NCBI RefSeq assembly: GCF_014171475.1
Contig: NZ_CP048817.1
Coordinates: 4,556,501 to 4,620,500, forward strand
Source: Sphingomonas sp. So64.6b
GTDB lineage: Bacteria; Pseudomonadota; Alphaproteobacteria; Sphingomonadales; Sphingomonadaceae
Length of the DNA stretch: 64,000 bases
Direction: 5' to 3'
The notes under the pieces were generated by a model. It made no database searches. It worked only from the letters and a program-made list of their open reading frames with translations, and was not told the origin of the DNA. A program made the translations under genes and the position numbers. This document shows, in pieces, positions 25,357 through 34,562 of this stretch; the first letter of the stretch is position 1; each line of letters starts with the position of its first letter.

Positions 25357-26577
25357 CTATTGCGCTGAACGAGCTTGTGAAGGGACGCCGGCTTTCTGCC
25401 GGTCTCTCGATCGGTGGCCACGCTTGCGGAGTTCGGAAGGTGTAGCACCGAAATGACGCTGCACCGCCACCGAAAAGCTTGACGCGCGGTTATAGCCGAC
25501 CGCGTAGGCGATCTGGGAAATGGAGCCGTTGTGCTCATTCAGCAGCGCCAGGGCCTGCTGCATACGCAGATCCAGAATATAGTCGAAGACCGATTGGCCC
25601 AGAATCTGGCGGAAGCCTGTGCATAATCCACTGCGGCTCAGCCCCACTTCGTGGGCGAGATACTCCAGCGAAGGCGGCGCCACAAAATTCTCCATCAGAA
25701 GGCGCTGAGCTTTCATTACACCCCGAGCTGTCAGCCTTGTCGTATCTGGCGACCCGAAGCTCTCGCTATGTTCAAGCAACTCGATGGCTTGGCAGAGGAT
25801 TTCCACGGCTTTCGACCGGAGGAATAAGCGTCGACGGAACCCTTCAAGCGAACTGGCGTGCACATCCTCAAGACAACGCAGCAGGGTGGTGTCCAATGGC
25901 AGCGTCAGCGCAACAGTTCGCTTTAGCGAGCCTTCGAGAAAAGATTGGAGCACAGCTGGCAATTCAAGTTCGCCACCTGAGTAGAGTGCCTTCAACGCCT
26001 TACGATGTATGAACACACAGACGAAGCGCGTGCGTCCTGCGACGGTTGCCTCGGTGTCGGGCGCGCCGGCCGGTTGAATTAAAATGGCGGTGTTCGGTGC
26101 GTCGAGGCTTATCGCGTCGTCATGCGACGATCCGTATTCGAAATCGCCATTGCTTGTCATGTAAATGCGCAATGTGTCGGGGAATGACATTTGCACCAAT
26201 TGCGGCGCGCCGAATTCCATATCACCGAAGGTGACGAGGAAGCCGTCGGCGAGGCCGCAAAACTCATAGCGTCCGCTTCGTAAAAAAGGGCTGCGCCTGC
26301 AATAATGCAGGGGGTCGCTCGGCGGCACGATACCTTCCCAGAGCTCGATCGGGCCATTCACCGGGTCGATGTCGAAATTTCCAGGCGAATGACGAGCATA
26401 CAGATTTGCGGCATCGCCAGCAGAATATGGGAAGCCCGACCTTAGGGCCGGACTTGAAATGGCTGGATCCTCGGCGGCCGCTCGCGACGCCGTGGCTCGT
26501 CGCCCGCCTCGTTTAGCCGCTGGCATGCCTGTTGTAGAAGATCGCATACTCGGGACTCCCTTGGCTGGTCGGCGCAT
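25357..26577 (-). CDS. AraC-family transcriptional regulator
   Basis: 406 residues from ATG 26577, which has GAAGGG 6 nt upstream; ATG 26547 is an alternative. The frame is open further upstream to 26979, but that part contains the 21-bp regulatory repeats and is not coding. The N-terminal 270 residues form an AraC-binding-like domain (VQMSFPDTLRIYMTSNGDF). The C-terminal 100 are two HTHs: SLEYLAHEVGLSRSGLCTGF and GSISQIAYAVGYNRASSFSV, with FGATPSELR at the end. It sits amid the esterase, amidohydrolase and oxidase genes and probably activates itself and the MFS gene. Confidence 0.85.
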   Translation of the reverse strand: MRRPAKGVPSMRSSTTGMPAAKRGGRRATASRAAAEDPAISSPALRSGFPYSAGDAANLYARHSPGNFDIDPVNGPIELWEGIVPPSDPLHYCRRSPFLRSGRYEFCGLADGFLVTFGDMEFGAPQLVQMSFPDTLRIYMTSNGDFEYGSSHDDAISLDAPNTAILIQPAGAPDTEATVAGRTRFVCVFIHRKALKALYSGGELELPAVLQSFLEGSLKRTVALTLPLDTTLLRCLEDVHASSLEGFRRRLFLRSKAVEILCQAIELLEHSESFGSPDTTRLTARGVMKAQRLLMENFVAPPSLEYLAHEVGLSRSGLCTGFRQILGQSVFDYILDLRMQQALALLNEHNGSISQIAYAVGYNRASSFSVAVQRHFGATPSELRKRGHRSRDRQKAGVPSQARSAQ

Positions 26578-26991
26578 CTCGAACCCTTCGCTCAATCCAT
26601 TCGAGGCGGAATAGCTTTCCAGGTCAACAAATCGATGGCCCGGACGCAGGTCGCGAACGCCATTTGGCGGCGCTCGAAAGCCTTTTGGCCACGCTCGAAA
26701 GGGGTGCGGCCTATATCCCAAACAATCCGGTGTCACAAAAGCATAACGTCTCTGACCCGGGCACCATAGGCGGAGGTGGGGATATGCGCGACATGGCTTT
26801 ATTGAGCGAGGAAGCCGGGCTGAGGTCCGCAACAGGACGCACAAACGTAATTTCGCTCGCATCGGTCCGGCTTTCACGCCGGCTCTTGAATGTCGGGAAA
26901 CCCCTCTGAGCCCGCCGTCACCGCCCCACAGCATGGGGAAGTGCTGTGACGCCTTCCGCGAGCGGCCAACATTATTCAAAGCGGTTAGCAG
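26578..26991. promoter_or_regulatory. Divergent regulatory region of the AraC and amidohydrolase genes
   Basis: A 414-bp non-coding region containing the tandem 21-bp repeats (26662-26703). On the minus strand TTGACC at about 26622-26627, followed after 17 nt by TCGAAT, could be the AraC gene promoter. No clear promoter is seen for the plus-strand amidohydrolase. An open minus frame across this region has shadow-like composition. Confidence 0.5.
26662..26703 (-). promoter_or_regulatory. Tandem 21-bp direct repeats upstream of the AraC gene, probable autoregulatory site
   Basis: ATTTGGCGGCGCTCGAAAGCC in essence (26662-26682, 21 bp) is followed by a second, more degenerate copy (26683-26703) with TTTTGGCCACGCTCGAAA. 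Both copies match the tandem at 24104-24145. The similarity extends weakly over about 100 bp, including GGTCAAC on one side and GCGGCCTAT on the other. Confidence 0.65.
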
Positions 26992-28227
26992 ATGATCCTA
27001 TTGGAAAACGCACGCATTTTTGACGGTGTTAATGGCGAATGCGCCGAAGGCATGTCGGTCCTGATAGACAATGGCCTTATTCGCGACGTCTCCGATCGCC
27101 CGATCAAGGCCGATGACGCGCAGCGGATCGACGTCGCCGGCAAGACGCTGATGCCAGGTTTGATCGATCTTCACATTCACGCTTACTTTTCCGACCTGAA
27201 CGCCAAGGTCGTCGACGGCCGCGATGCGCCCTACCGGACGGCGCATGCGGTCAAGAAGCTCGGCCACGCGCTCGATTGCGGCTTCACCACCGTTCGTGAC
27301 ATCGGTGGCGGCGATTATCCCTTGGCGTCAGCGCTTGCGGACGGGCTGATCCGCGGGCCACGCTTCTTCTACGCCGGCAAGGTCCTGTCGATGACCGGGG
27401 GTCATGTCGACTATCGCACGCCCACCGAAATGCACCACACCCACGGCTATTGTTCGTGCGGATCGATGAACTGGGGCGGTGTCGTGGTCGACGGCGTCGA
27501 CGAGTGCATCAAGGCCGCGCGCGAGGAATTGCGCCGCGGTGCCCATTGCATCAAAATTACCGCGTCGGGCGGGGTGATGTCGCCAAGTGACCCGATGTGG
27601 ATGAACCAGTTCCGCGAGGACGAAATCCGCGCGATCGTCAACGAAGCCGCCGAACGCCGAACCTATGTGTCGGCGCATTGCCATCCGATCAGCGCGATCC
27701 GCCGTTCCGTCGAGTTTGGTGTCCGCTGCATCGAGCATGCGACGCTGATCGATGCCGAGACTGCGCAATGGGTCGCCGAGCGAGGTGCCTATGTCGTGCC
27801 GACGATGTCGGTCATCTTCGCCAGCATGGAGGCCGGCCCAAAGCTCGGCATGACGCCCGACAGCCTGGCCAAGCTCCAGATCGCCGCAGATACGGCGATC
27901 GAAGGTCTGCAGCACATGCGCGATGCCGGGGTGAAGCTGGGCTACGGCACCGACCTGCTGGGTGTGACTTACGATCAACAATGCCGTGAATTCACGCTTC
28001 GATCGGAGGTCTTCACGCCGCTGGAAATGCTGCGCCAGGCCACGTCGATGGGCGCAGAGATTTTGATGCAGGAAGGCATGCTCGGCTGCATCAGCCCCGG
28101 GGCTTTTGCCGACCTGATCGTCGTCGACGGCGATCCGCTCAAGGATATCGGGCTGCTCGCCGCCGATGGCCGCAAGCTCGATCTGATCATGCGCGCCGGC
28201 GAGCTCGTGAAGAACAGACTGAATTGA
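26992..28227 (+). CDS. Metal-dependent amidohydrolase (imidazolonepropionase / Xaa-Pro carboxypeptidase-like)
   Basis: A 411-residue amidohydrolase-superfamily enzyme with all metal motifs. It has H-x-H in MPGLIDLHIHAYF (about 58-60), the carboxylated-Lys strand CIKITASGGVMSP, His in VSAHCHP and CIEHATLID, and Asp in GYGTDLLG. This subgroup hydrolyses amide bonds in prolyl or arginyl dipeptides, N-acyl amino acids or cyclic ureas. No signal peptide, so cytoplasmic. It is 33 bp before the FAD-oxidase gene, so the two form an operon whose products may act in sequence. Confidence 0.88.
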   Translation: MILLENARIFDGVNGECAEGMSVLIDNGLIRDVSDRPIKADDAQRIDVAGKTLMPGLIDLHIHAYFSDLNAKVVDGRDAPYRTAHAVKKLGHALDCGFTTVRDIGGGDYPLASALADGLIRGPRFFYAGKVLSMTGGHVDYRTPTEMHHTHGYCSCGSMNWGGVVVDGVDECIKAAREELRRGAHCIKITASGGVMSPSDPMWMNQFREDEIRAIVNEAAERRTYVSAHCHPISAIRRSVEFGVRCIEHATLIDAETAQWVAERGAYVVPTMSVIFASMEAGPKLGMTPDSLAKLQIAADTAIEGLQHMRDAGVKLGYGTDLLGVTYDQQCREFTLRSEVFTPLEMLRQATSMGAEILMQEGMLGCISPGAFADLIVVDGDPLKDIGLLAADGRKLDLIMRAGELVKNRLN

Positions 28228-28260
28228 GACCCGGCACTGCGCCGGCATGGAGCAACATCA

Positions 28261-29667
28261 ATGAATGCTGTCGGAGAGATTTCACCACGATCCGGATTGC
28301 CGGCCGAAGCGCGCACCGCGCTCGACAGCCGATTGGGCGAGCGCGTCAGTTACGGCGAGGAGATCCGTTCGCAGCATGGCCAGAACGAAAGCCACTTCCC
28401 GTCGAGCCTGCCAGACGCCGTGGTCTTCGCGGAAAGCACCGAAGAGGTGGTTTTCGTTGTCCGCTTGTGCGCGGAACATGACATCAAGCTTACGGCCTAT
28501 GGCGCCGGCACCTCAATGGAAGGAAGCGCTCTCCCGATTGCCGGCGGTATCTCGCTCGATATGAGCCGGATGAACCGCATCCTCAGCGTCAATGCCGACG
28601 ATTTCGACGTCACCGTCGAGCCCGGCGTGACGCGCATCGCGCTTAACAATCATCTTCGCGATCAGGGTCTGTTCTTCCCCGTCGATCCCGGGGCCGATGC
28701 GACGATCGGCGGTATGGCATCGACGCGAGCATCGGGAACCAACGCCGTGCGCTACGGCACGATGCGCGAGGCGGTGCTCGGTCTGCGCGTTGTCACCGCC
28801 GACGGCCGGGAAATCCGTACGGCGCGGCGTGCGAGGAAATCGGCGGCCGGTTACGATCTCACCCACTTGTTCGTCGGCGCGGAGGGCACGCTCGGCATCA
28901 TCACCGAGGTGACGCTGCGCCTCCATCCTATCCCCGAGGTGATCACCTCGGCGGTCTGCAATTTCGAGACGCTCGAAGGCGCCGCCACCACGGTGATCCA
29001 GGCGATCCAGCTGGGTGTCCCGATCGCTCGCGCGGAGATCCTTGACGATATGCAGATGCGCGCGGTCAATCTCTGGGGAAAGCTCGATTATCCCGAGCAG
29101 ACGACCTTGTTCTTCGAATTCCACGGATCGCAGGCATCGGTCGATGAGCAGGTGGCAACGGTGGGTGAGCTCGCTGCGGCGAATGGCGGCGGGGAGTTCG
29201 CATGGTCCTCGCTGCCAGAGGAGCGCTCACGCCTCTGGAAGGCGCGTCACGAGGCTTATTACGCCACGGTCGGCCTGCGCCCCGGTGCGGTTGGCTGGGC
29301 GACCGACGTGTGTGTGCCGATCGGGCGGCTTGCCGGGTGTATTGCCGAGACGAAACGCGATCTCGCCACCGTTTCGGTTCCAGCGACGATTTGCGGCCAT
29401 GTCGGCGACGGCAATTTCCACGTCATCTTTTCACTCGACCCGGACGCCCCGCTCGAGTGGGAAGAAGTGGAGTCCTTTAACACGCGCCTGATTGCGCGGG
29501 CGCTGTCGATGGACGGTACCTGCACCGGCGAACATGGCATCGGTCTGGGCAAGCAGGAAGCGCTGGTCGACGAAGTCGGCGAGGCCGTCGATGTCATGCG
29601 CCTGATCAAGCGCGCGCTCGATCCGCGCGGGATGTTCAATCCCGGCAAAATCTTCACGCCGGACTGA
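28261..29667 (+). CDS. FAD-binding oxidase (GlcD / D-lactate dehydrogenase type)
   Basis: A 468-residue flavoenzyme of the VAO/PCMH family. The N-terminal PCMH FAD domain shows LTAYGAGTSMEGSALPIAGG, VDPGADATIGGMASTRASGT and GAEGTLGIITEVTLRL. The C-terminal cap has GHVGDGNFHVIFSL and GTCTGEHGIGLGKQ, which carry the usual His pair and C-terminal flavin-site residues. It oxidises a D-2-hydroxy acid to the 2-oxo acid. In this context the hydroxy acid could be freed by the neighbouring amidohydrolase or esterases (inference). It is followed by a TonB receptor 142 bp downstream. Confidence 0.9.
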   Translation: MNAVGEISPRSGLPAEARTALDSRLGERVSYGEEIRSQHGQNESHFPSSLPDAVVFAESTEEVVFVVRLCAEHDIKLTAYGAGTSMEGSALPIAGGISLDMSRMNRILSVNADDFDVTVEPGVTRIALNNHLRDQGLFFPVDPGADATIGGMASTRASGTNAVRYGTMREAVLGLRVVTADGREIRTARRARKSAAGYDLTHLFVGAEGTLGIITEVTLRLHPIPEVITSAVCNFETLEGAATTVIQAIQLGVPIARAEILDDMQMRAVNLWGKLDYPEQTTLFFEFHGSQASVDEQVATVGELAAANGGGEFAWSSLPEERSRLWKARHEAYYATVGLRPGAVGWATDVCVPIGRLAGCIAETKRDLATVSVPATICGHVGDGNFHVIFSLDPDAPLEWEEVESFNTRLIARALSMDGTCTGEHGIGLGKQEALVDEVGEAVDVMRLIKRALDPRGMFNPGKIFTPD

Positions 29668-29809
29668 TGACCAGGCCGTTCCTGATCTCCGCGACGAATG
29701 TTGTCGCGCAGCACGCGGAGGGCTTTGTTCAGGCCGCAGCGGGAGCAGTCTGGCTGTGATCCCGCGCACCGGAGAAATCGAAAAAGCCCGCTAAATAGAA
29801 AATGGGAAG

Positions 29810-31972
29810 ATGAAAATGCGAATGCACATGAACGCGATACTTTTGGCAGGGTTCATTTCCCTGCTGCCGCAAGCTGCGATGGCTCAGGCTACGGCGCAAG
29901 CCGACCCGGTCGACGAGGCTCCGTCCGAGGACGATGGCGCAGCTTCCGACGGCGACATCGTGGTGACGGCGCGCAAGCGTTCCGAGCGCCTGATCGAGGT
30001 CCCGGCGACGATCAATGTTTTCTCGTCGAAGGAGTTGGTGGCCTCCGGCAATTTCACCATCAGCGATCTATCGACCAAATTGCCAAACTTCTTCATTGCG
30101 GCTCCGCGTGCCACACGGATTTCGGTTACGATGCGCGGGCTTGGCGTGCCCGGTGTCGGGCTCTACATCGACGGCGTCTATCAGCCTTCGGACGTGACTT
30201 TTGCCATTCCCCTGTTCGATCTTGAGCGCGTTGAGGTGCTCAAGGGCCCCCAGGGGACGCTCTACGGGCGCAACGCCTATTCGGGTGCGATCAGCTACGT
30301 CACCCGTGCGCCGACGAACGAGTTCGAAGGCGAGATCAACGCCGAAGCGGGCAATGCCGGAACCGTGCGCGGTTCGGCGACCGTTGCCGGTCCGATCGTC
30401 AAGGATCTGATCACGGCACGTTTTTCGGGGTCGGTTCAGCGGCGCTCGGGCTTCCGCAATTTCAGCGATGGCAGCAACGCGGATCGGGACAATTATGAGG
30501 CCCTGAGCGGTCGCGTGATGATTAAGCCGGCAAGCAACCTGACGGTCGATCTTAAATACACCTATGTGAACAAGCTCGGGCCGTCCTTTCTCTACCATCA
30601 GGTTGCGGACATCAACGACAAGCACGGCCGTCTGCTGCTGACGCCGGTCTTCGGCCCCGCGACCGGCGTCCTTGCCGGCAGCCGTCCCCAAAGCCGACTG
30701 CGCAGTAACAGCTATTCTGGTAAAATTACTTTCTCAGCAGCCGCGTTCGATCTGATCAGCACCACGGCCTATAATACGCTGCACTTTAGCGACACATACG
30801 ACGTCGACCTGAACACGCCGGACACGTTCGTCGCGCGGGGGACGGGTGCGCTGCGGGATTTCAGCGAAGAGGTGCGGCTGCAATCGACCGGGAATGGCCC
30901 ATTCAAGTGGCTTGTCGGCGGATATTACAACCGCGGTGCCAATGGGGATTGCTCTGACTGCGGCGGTCTCTTTGGAGGCACTGCGCTCGGGAGCCGATCG
31001 ATCGCTCAAGCGGTACCGCCGGTCTTCTACAACGCATTGGCCGCCTTCACCGACCTGGAATACAAGATCGGCGATCATCTCGTGATCGGGGCGGGCGCGC
31101 GCTACGATGATCTCAAGCAGGAGCTCAGGCCGGCAACCGGGCTATCATTGAAGGGCCGATTCCACGGCTTCCAGCCCAAGGTGACGGCTCGCTACCTGTT
31201 CAATCCGGACGCCCAGATCTATGCCTCGATCACAAAGGGTTTCACCCAGGGCGGTTTCAACTCCTCGCTGGTCGGCACCGGCAGCCCGCTCGCGACCTAT
31301 CCGAACCAGCGACTTTGGCAATATGAGACAGGCGTCAAGACCAATTTCGACGATCGCCGTGGCAGTGTTTCCGTTGCCTTGTTCTACATCGACGCACAGT
31401 CGTTCAACGCGGCGGCGACCGTTCCCACGCCAATCGGGCCGCGCGTCATTCAAGTGTCGGTCGGCAAACTCAAATCCTATGGCGTTGAAGTCGACGCTTC
31501 ATATCGCGTCACTCCCGAGCTGGTGGTTGACTTGAGCGGCGGTTACAATCGCGTCCATCCGACCGTCCTCTCGCCGACCATCGCGCCGGGTGTCGGCAAT
31601 GTCGGCGAGCAGTTCCAGCGCGCGCCGAAATGGAGCTATCGTTTCGCGACGACCTACACCCGGCCACTGTCGGGCGACGTGTCGTTCGAGTTCAACGGGG
31701 CGGTCAACGGCGTCGGGCCAACGCATTTCTGCGGCGAGGCGCAGGTGTTCGGCCCGTGTCCGACGCGCAATGCCTATACGCTCGTGGACGCAAGCGCCTC
31801 GATTGTCTGGTCGCGCTATCGAATCTCGCTGTTTGCGAAAAACCTGCTCGATACGACCTACGCGACAGACTTCTTGGCGAAGACGGCCTTGGCCCAGTTC
31901 GGAGCCCCGTCAGCGGGCTCGGTGTATGGCGATCCACGTTACTGGGGTGTCCGGGCCAGCGCGAAGTTCTGA
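29810..31972 (+). CDS. TonB-dependent outer-membrane receptor
   Basis: A 720-residue receptor. The signal peptide (ILLAGFISLLPQAAMAQ) precedes a plug with GDIVVTARKRSERLIEVPAT and VEVLKGPQGTLYGRNAYSG. The barrel includes IYASITKGFTQGGFNSS and ends WGVRASAKF. There are several in-frame Met codons at the start; the GGGAAG at 29804-29809 fits ATG 29816 best, ATG 29810 less well. It is in line with the amidohydrolase-oxidase pair and followed by an esterase gene, mirroring the receptor/esterase arrangement at 19146-25147. Confidence 0.92.
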   Translation: MKMRMHMNAILLAGFISLLPQAAMAQATAQADPVDEAPSEDDGAASDGDIVVTARKRSERLIEVPATINVFSSKELVASGNFTISDLSTKLPNFFIAAPRATRISVTMRGLGVPGVGLYIDGVYQPSDVTFAIPLFDLERVEVLKGPQGTLYGRNAYSGAISYVTRAPTNEFEGEINAEAGNAGTVRGSATVAGPIVKDLITARFSGSVQRRSGFRNFSDGSNADRDNYEALSGRVMIKPASNLTVDLKYTYVNKLGPSFLYHQVADINDKHGRLLLTPVFGPATGVLAGSRPQSRLRSNSYSGKITFSAAAFDLISTTAYNTLHFSDTYDVDLNTPDTFVARGTGALRDFSEEVRLQSTGNGPFKWLVGGYYNRGANGDCSDCGGLFGGTALGSRSIAQAVPPVFYNALAAFTDLEYKIGDHLVIGAGARYDDLKQELRPATGLSLKGRFHGFQPKVTARYLFNPDAQIYASITKGFTQGGFNSSLVGTGSPLATYPNQRLWQYETGVKTNFDDRRGSVSVALFYIDAQSFNAAATVPTPIGPRVIQVSVGKLKSYGVEVDASYRVTPELVVDLSGGYNRVHPTVLSPTIAPGVGNVGEQFQRAPKWSYRFATTYTRPLSGDVSFEFNGAVNGVGPTHFCGEAQVFGPCPTRNAYTLVDASASIVWSRYRISLFAKNLLDTTYATDFLAKTALAQFGAPSAGSVYGDPRYWGVRASAKF

Positions 31973-31981
31973 CGAAATTCG

Positions 31982-32005
31982 GTGGCCGATCGAAGGATCG
32001 GCCAC
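31982..32005 (+). terminator. Hairpin after the third TonB receptor, possible terminator or attenuator
   Basis: GTGGCCGATC (31982-31991) and GATCGGCCAC (31996-32005) form a perfect 10-bp stem with a GAAG tetraloop, 10 nt after the receptor stop. There is no U-tract. It may lower read-through into the esterase gene or protect the receptor mRNA. Confidence 0.5.
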
Positions 32006-32135
32006 GTTACCCTGAAATGCAGCCCATAGCAGCGGGCAGGGTTCGCGCGGAATCTCTGCAGCCTGCAGCCCGGGATCGCATTTCTAAAATCGCGCAACGC
32101 CGTCGCTTAATTATCGAAGCCAAGGGAAACGAACC

Positions 32136-33092
32136 GTGATTGATCGAAGGAAGTTCATGGAGAGCGGACTGAGCCTGACGGCTGTGCTTGGTGCAACGCA
32201 GCTCGATGCTGGTGTGGCGCACGCAAGGATGGGTGAGCAGACCAGGGAAAAAACTTCTCCCTGGGCTCTCCGGAACAGTGAGGCGTTCGAATTTCGATCG
32301 AGAGCGGTTGGCGACACGATGGCAGTTGGTGTCTGGTCCAACGTCAAGCCAGGTCCATCGGGTTCGGATGCCAAGCCGGTGCCGTTCGAATTAGTCTATG
32401 TACTCGATGGGTCATTCGCCCTTGCGGTCGCCGCAGCGACTTGCAGGCTGCTGACCGCCGATCTGGTCAATCCCGGATTCCCACCGATCTTGTTGGTCGG
32501 GCTCGACTATCCCGAGGATAGGCCGAACGCGCGCACCCGCGATTATACCATGAAGGATTCAGTCCCCGCATATATGGGCAAGTTGCTGGGAGCGGGGACC
32601 CCGCAGACGACCCCGGGCGGCGCCGATCAGTTCCTTGAGTTTCTGGAGAGCGAACTGGATCCGTTCATACGCTCCAAGTATAATATAAAAGAAGGCCCGG
32701 CAGGGATAATCGGCGACTCATTCGGTGGAACCTTCACCTTCTACGCGTTTCTGCGTCAGTCCAGGCTCTTCAATAGATACTGGCTGGGAAGCCCAGGTAT
32801 ATTCGAGACCGCGACCGACTATGTCGCGCAGTTCGAAAAGGGTCTCAAAGGCGCAATTGTCCACCCGACCAAAATGTTCCTTTCGAGCGGAACCAAGGAG
32901 ATGGCCGGAGGGGTCAGCTTCTATGAAGAGATCGGTAGAAGCTTCAACAGGATTGTAAGTTCCTTGCGGAAAAACCCCTCCAACGACCTGACTTGGTCGG
33001 CTAAGACTTACGACGGCTACACGCATACCTCCGTTCTTATCCCGGCTTTAAACGATGCTCTGCTCTATCTCTACGGCAAGAACCGCGCATAA
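32136..33092 (+). CDS. Exported alpha/beta-hydrolase esterase (COG2819), possible Tat substrate
   Basis: 318 residues from GTG 32136, with AAGGGA 8 nt upstream. The N-terminus MIDRRKFMESGLSLTAVLGA resembles a twin-arginine signal, followed by an Ala-rich stretch ending in AHA (residue 30), so the enzyme is probably periplasmic. The nucleophile elbow is IIGDSFGG (Ser195), and a C-terminal YDGYTHTSV carries the His. It is a paralogue type of the cytoplasmic esterase at 24233. Its position after a TonB receptor suggests that it hydrolyses an ester in the imported compound. The codon use seems a little more AT-rich than its neighbours. Confidence 0.82.
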   Translation: MIDRRKFMESGLSLTAVLGATQLDAGVAHARMGEQTREKTSPWALRNSEAFEFRSRAVGDTMAVGVWSNVKPGPSGSDAKPVPFELVYVLDGSFALAVAAATCRLLTADLVNPGFPPILLVGLDYPEDRPNARTRDYTMKDSVPAYMGKLLGAGTPQTTPGGADQFLEFLESELDPFIRSKYNIKEGPAGIIGDSFGGTFTFYAFLRQSRLFNRYWLGSPGIFETATDYVAQFEKGLKGAIVHPTKMFLSSGTKEMAGGVSFYEEIGRSFNRIVSSLRKNPSNDLTWSAKTYDGYTHTSVLIPALNDALLYLYGKNRA

Positions 33093-33269
33093 GCTCAGCT
33101 GTTTGTCTTTACGCCCGCCGCCATGCAGCGTGGCGCCTCGCTGCAGGGCGATTCGCACTTGGATCCGGCGGTGGGATGGTTTTGGAATTCGATGCGCGCG
33201 GTCGTAACGAGCGCCCCTATTGTCATTGTGTGCCGTCGCACGGACTCGGCGATGCAGCGCGCCTTGGCC

Positions 33270-34562
33270 TTAAGGCCTATCACCTTCACTGAACAGTCGC
33301 CGCCGCATGATCTGGAGTCCTGCCCAGACGACGAGGACGATAAGGGGTGCGGCGAGTCCAAGCACGGACGTCGACGAGATGCCGCCTAACACATGCTCCG
33401 CCGCCTTGATCGGATAGGCAATCAACCCAAGCAGATAATAGCTGATCGCTACCGCAGACAGTCCCTCCACGACATGTTGAAGGCGTAGCTGCATACGCGT
33501 GCTGCGTTCCATCGATGCGAGCAGCCGCGCATTCTGGTTTTCGATATGGGTGTCGATGCGCGTGCGCAACAGGCTGGTGAATTGCGAGGCTCGTCCGTTC
33601 AATAGCGCAAGGCGTCGCGACAGTGATGTACAGGTTCGTACCGCGGGATTGAACCGACGGCTCGTAAAATCGGTCAGAGACTGAAAACCTTTGATCGGTT
33701 GCGGCTGCAGCTCCTGCAGCCGTTCCGCGGCGATCTCGGCATAAGCGGCCGTGGCGCTCATGCGGAAGTCCGTTTCGGCCGCGATCGAGAGCAGGCGTTC
33801 GCTGTGCGCCGTCAGGGCCGCCAGCAAATCATCGTCTCGGTGTTTGCCATTCCGTAGCGCCCGTCCGGTTTCGCTCAACGCCATTTCGATTTCGTCTAAT
33901 GCGGTCCACGCGGCCCGTGCTGCCGCCAGTCCGATTAGAGCGAGATTGCGATAATTCCCCAACTCCTGGAGACGCTGGACGCAGCTAATCACCTCGGTCG
34001 TGGGCAAGGTGTTTGCCGCAATCACTATACGGCCGTAACCGTCCTCATGAATCTGGAAGTCACTCCAGATCCGCGCGCCCCCCGCGACATGACAGGAAAC
34101 CAGGTGTGATTGTCGGAAACGGGCGGCATCCACCGGGGACCGGGCGTCCTCGTCGCTCGCCACGACGATGAGCCGGGTTGCACGGATCACCGAACCGGGC
34201 ACCGTTTCCGCCCATCTGAGCGCGGCGGCAGCGTCGGAGGTGGGAGGGCGATCCCAGCCGACGCCACGCGCGGCCGTTCCGACCATCGTCACCGTCACCG
34301 TACTCGCCTCGCTGTGCCGTTCCCACGATGCGCCGACGTCTGGCGACCAGCGGCCTTCCCGATGCCGCTCGCTTGTCGTGTCACACAGGCCGGGAAGAGC
34401 GGCTACAGCCAGCTGCTCTTCTGAATTCTCACGGCGATCGACGATGCGTACGAGCTGAACGAGTTGCGCCGGCAGCACGAATTCGGGAAAACGCCGAAGG
34501 TGCATTTCGCCGACGACTTCCCGACGCTGCGGATGTTCGGTGAAGCCCGGTGCCTGTGTCAT
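33270..34562 (-). CDS. DUF3422 family membrane protein
   Basis: 430 residues. The N-terminal [20 protein letters not shown] and the pattern through [16 protein letters not shown] and [20 protein letters not shown] match the DUF3422 family. The middle is helical (possible coiled coil), and the end has two hydrophobic segments, [20 protein letters not shown] and [20 protein letters not shown], so it is anchored in the inner membrane by its C-terminus. No biochemical role is known to me. The start overlaps the folD stop by 4 bp (ATGA), so it is translationally coupled to the one-carbon operon, the last gene of it. Confidence 0.82.
   Translation of the reverse strand: MTQAPGFTEHPQRREVVGEMHLRRFPEFVLPAQLVQLVRIVDRRENSEEQLAVAALPGLCDTTSERHREGRWSPDVGASWERHSEASTVTVTMVGTAARGVGWDRPPTSDAAAALRWAETVPGSVIRATRLIVVASDEDARSPVDAARFRQSHLVSCHVAGGARIWSDFQIHEDGYGRIVIAANTLPTTEVISCVQRLQELGNYRNLALIGLAAARAAWTALDEIEMALSETGRALRNGKHRDDDLLAALTAHSERLLSIAAETDFRMSATAAYAEIAAERLQELQPQPIKGFQSLTDFTSRRFNPAVRTCTSLSRRLALLNGRASQFTSLLRTRIDTHIENQNARLLASMERSTRMQLRLQHVVEGLSAVAISYYLLGLIAYPIKAAEHVLGGISSTSVLGLAAPLIVLVVWAGLQIMRRRLFSEGDRP

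Noticed and set aside
25357..26979. A full 540-codon reading of the AraC gene from 26979
   Set aside because: The first 134 codons overlap the 21-bp regulatory repeats and have Arg/Pro-rich non-family composition; ATG 26577 has a good ribosome site and a normal AraC length.
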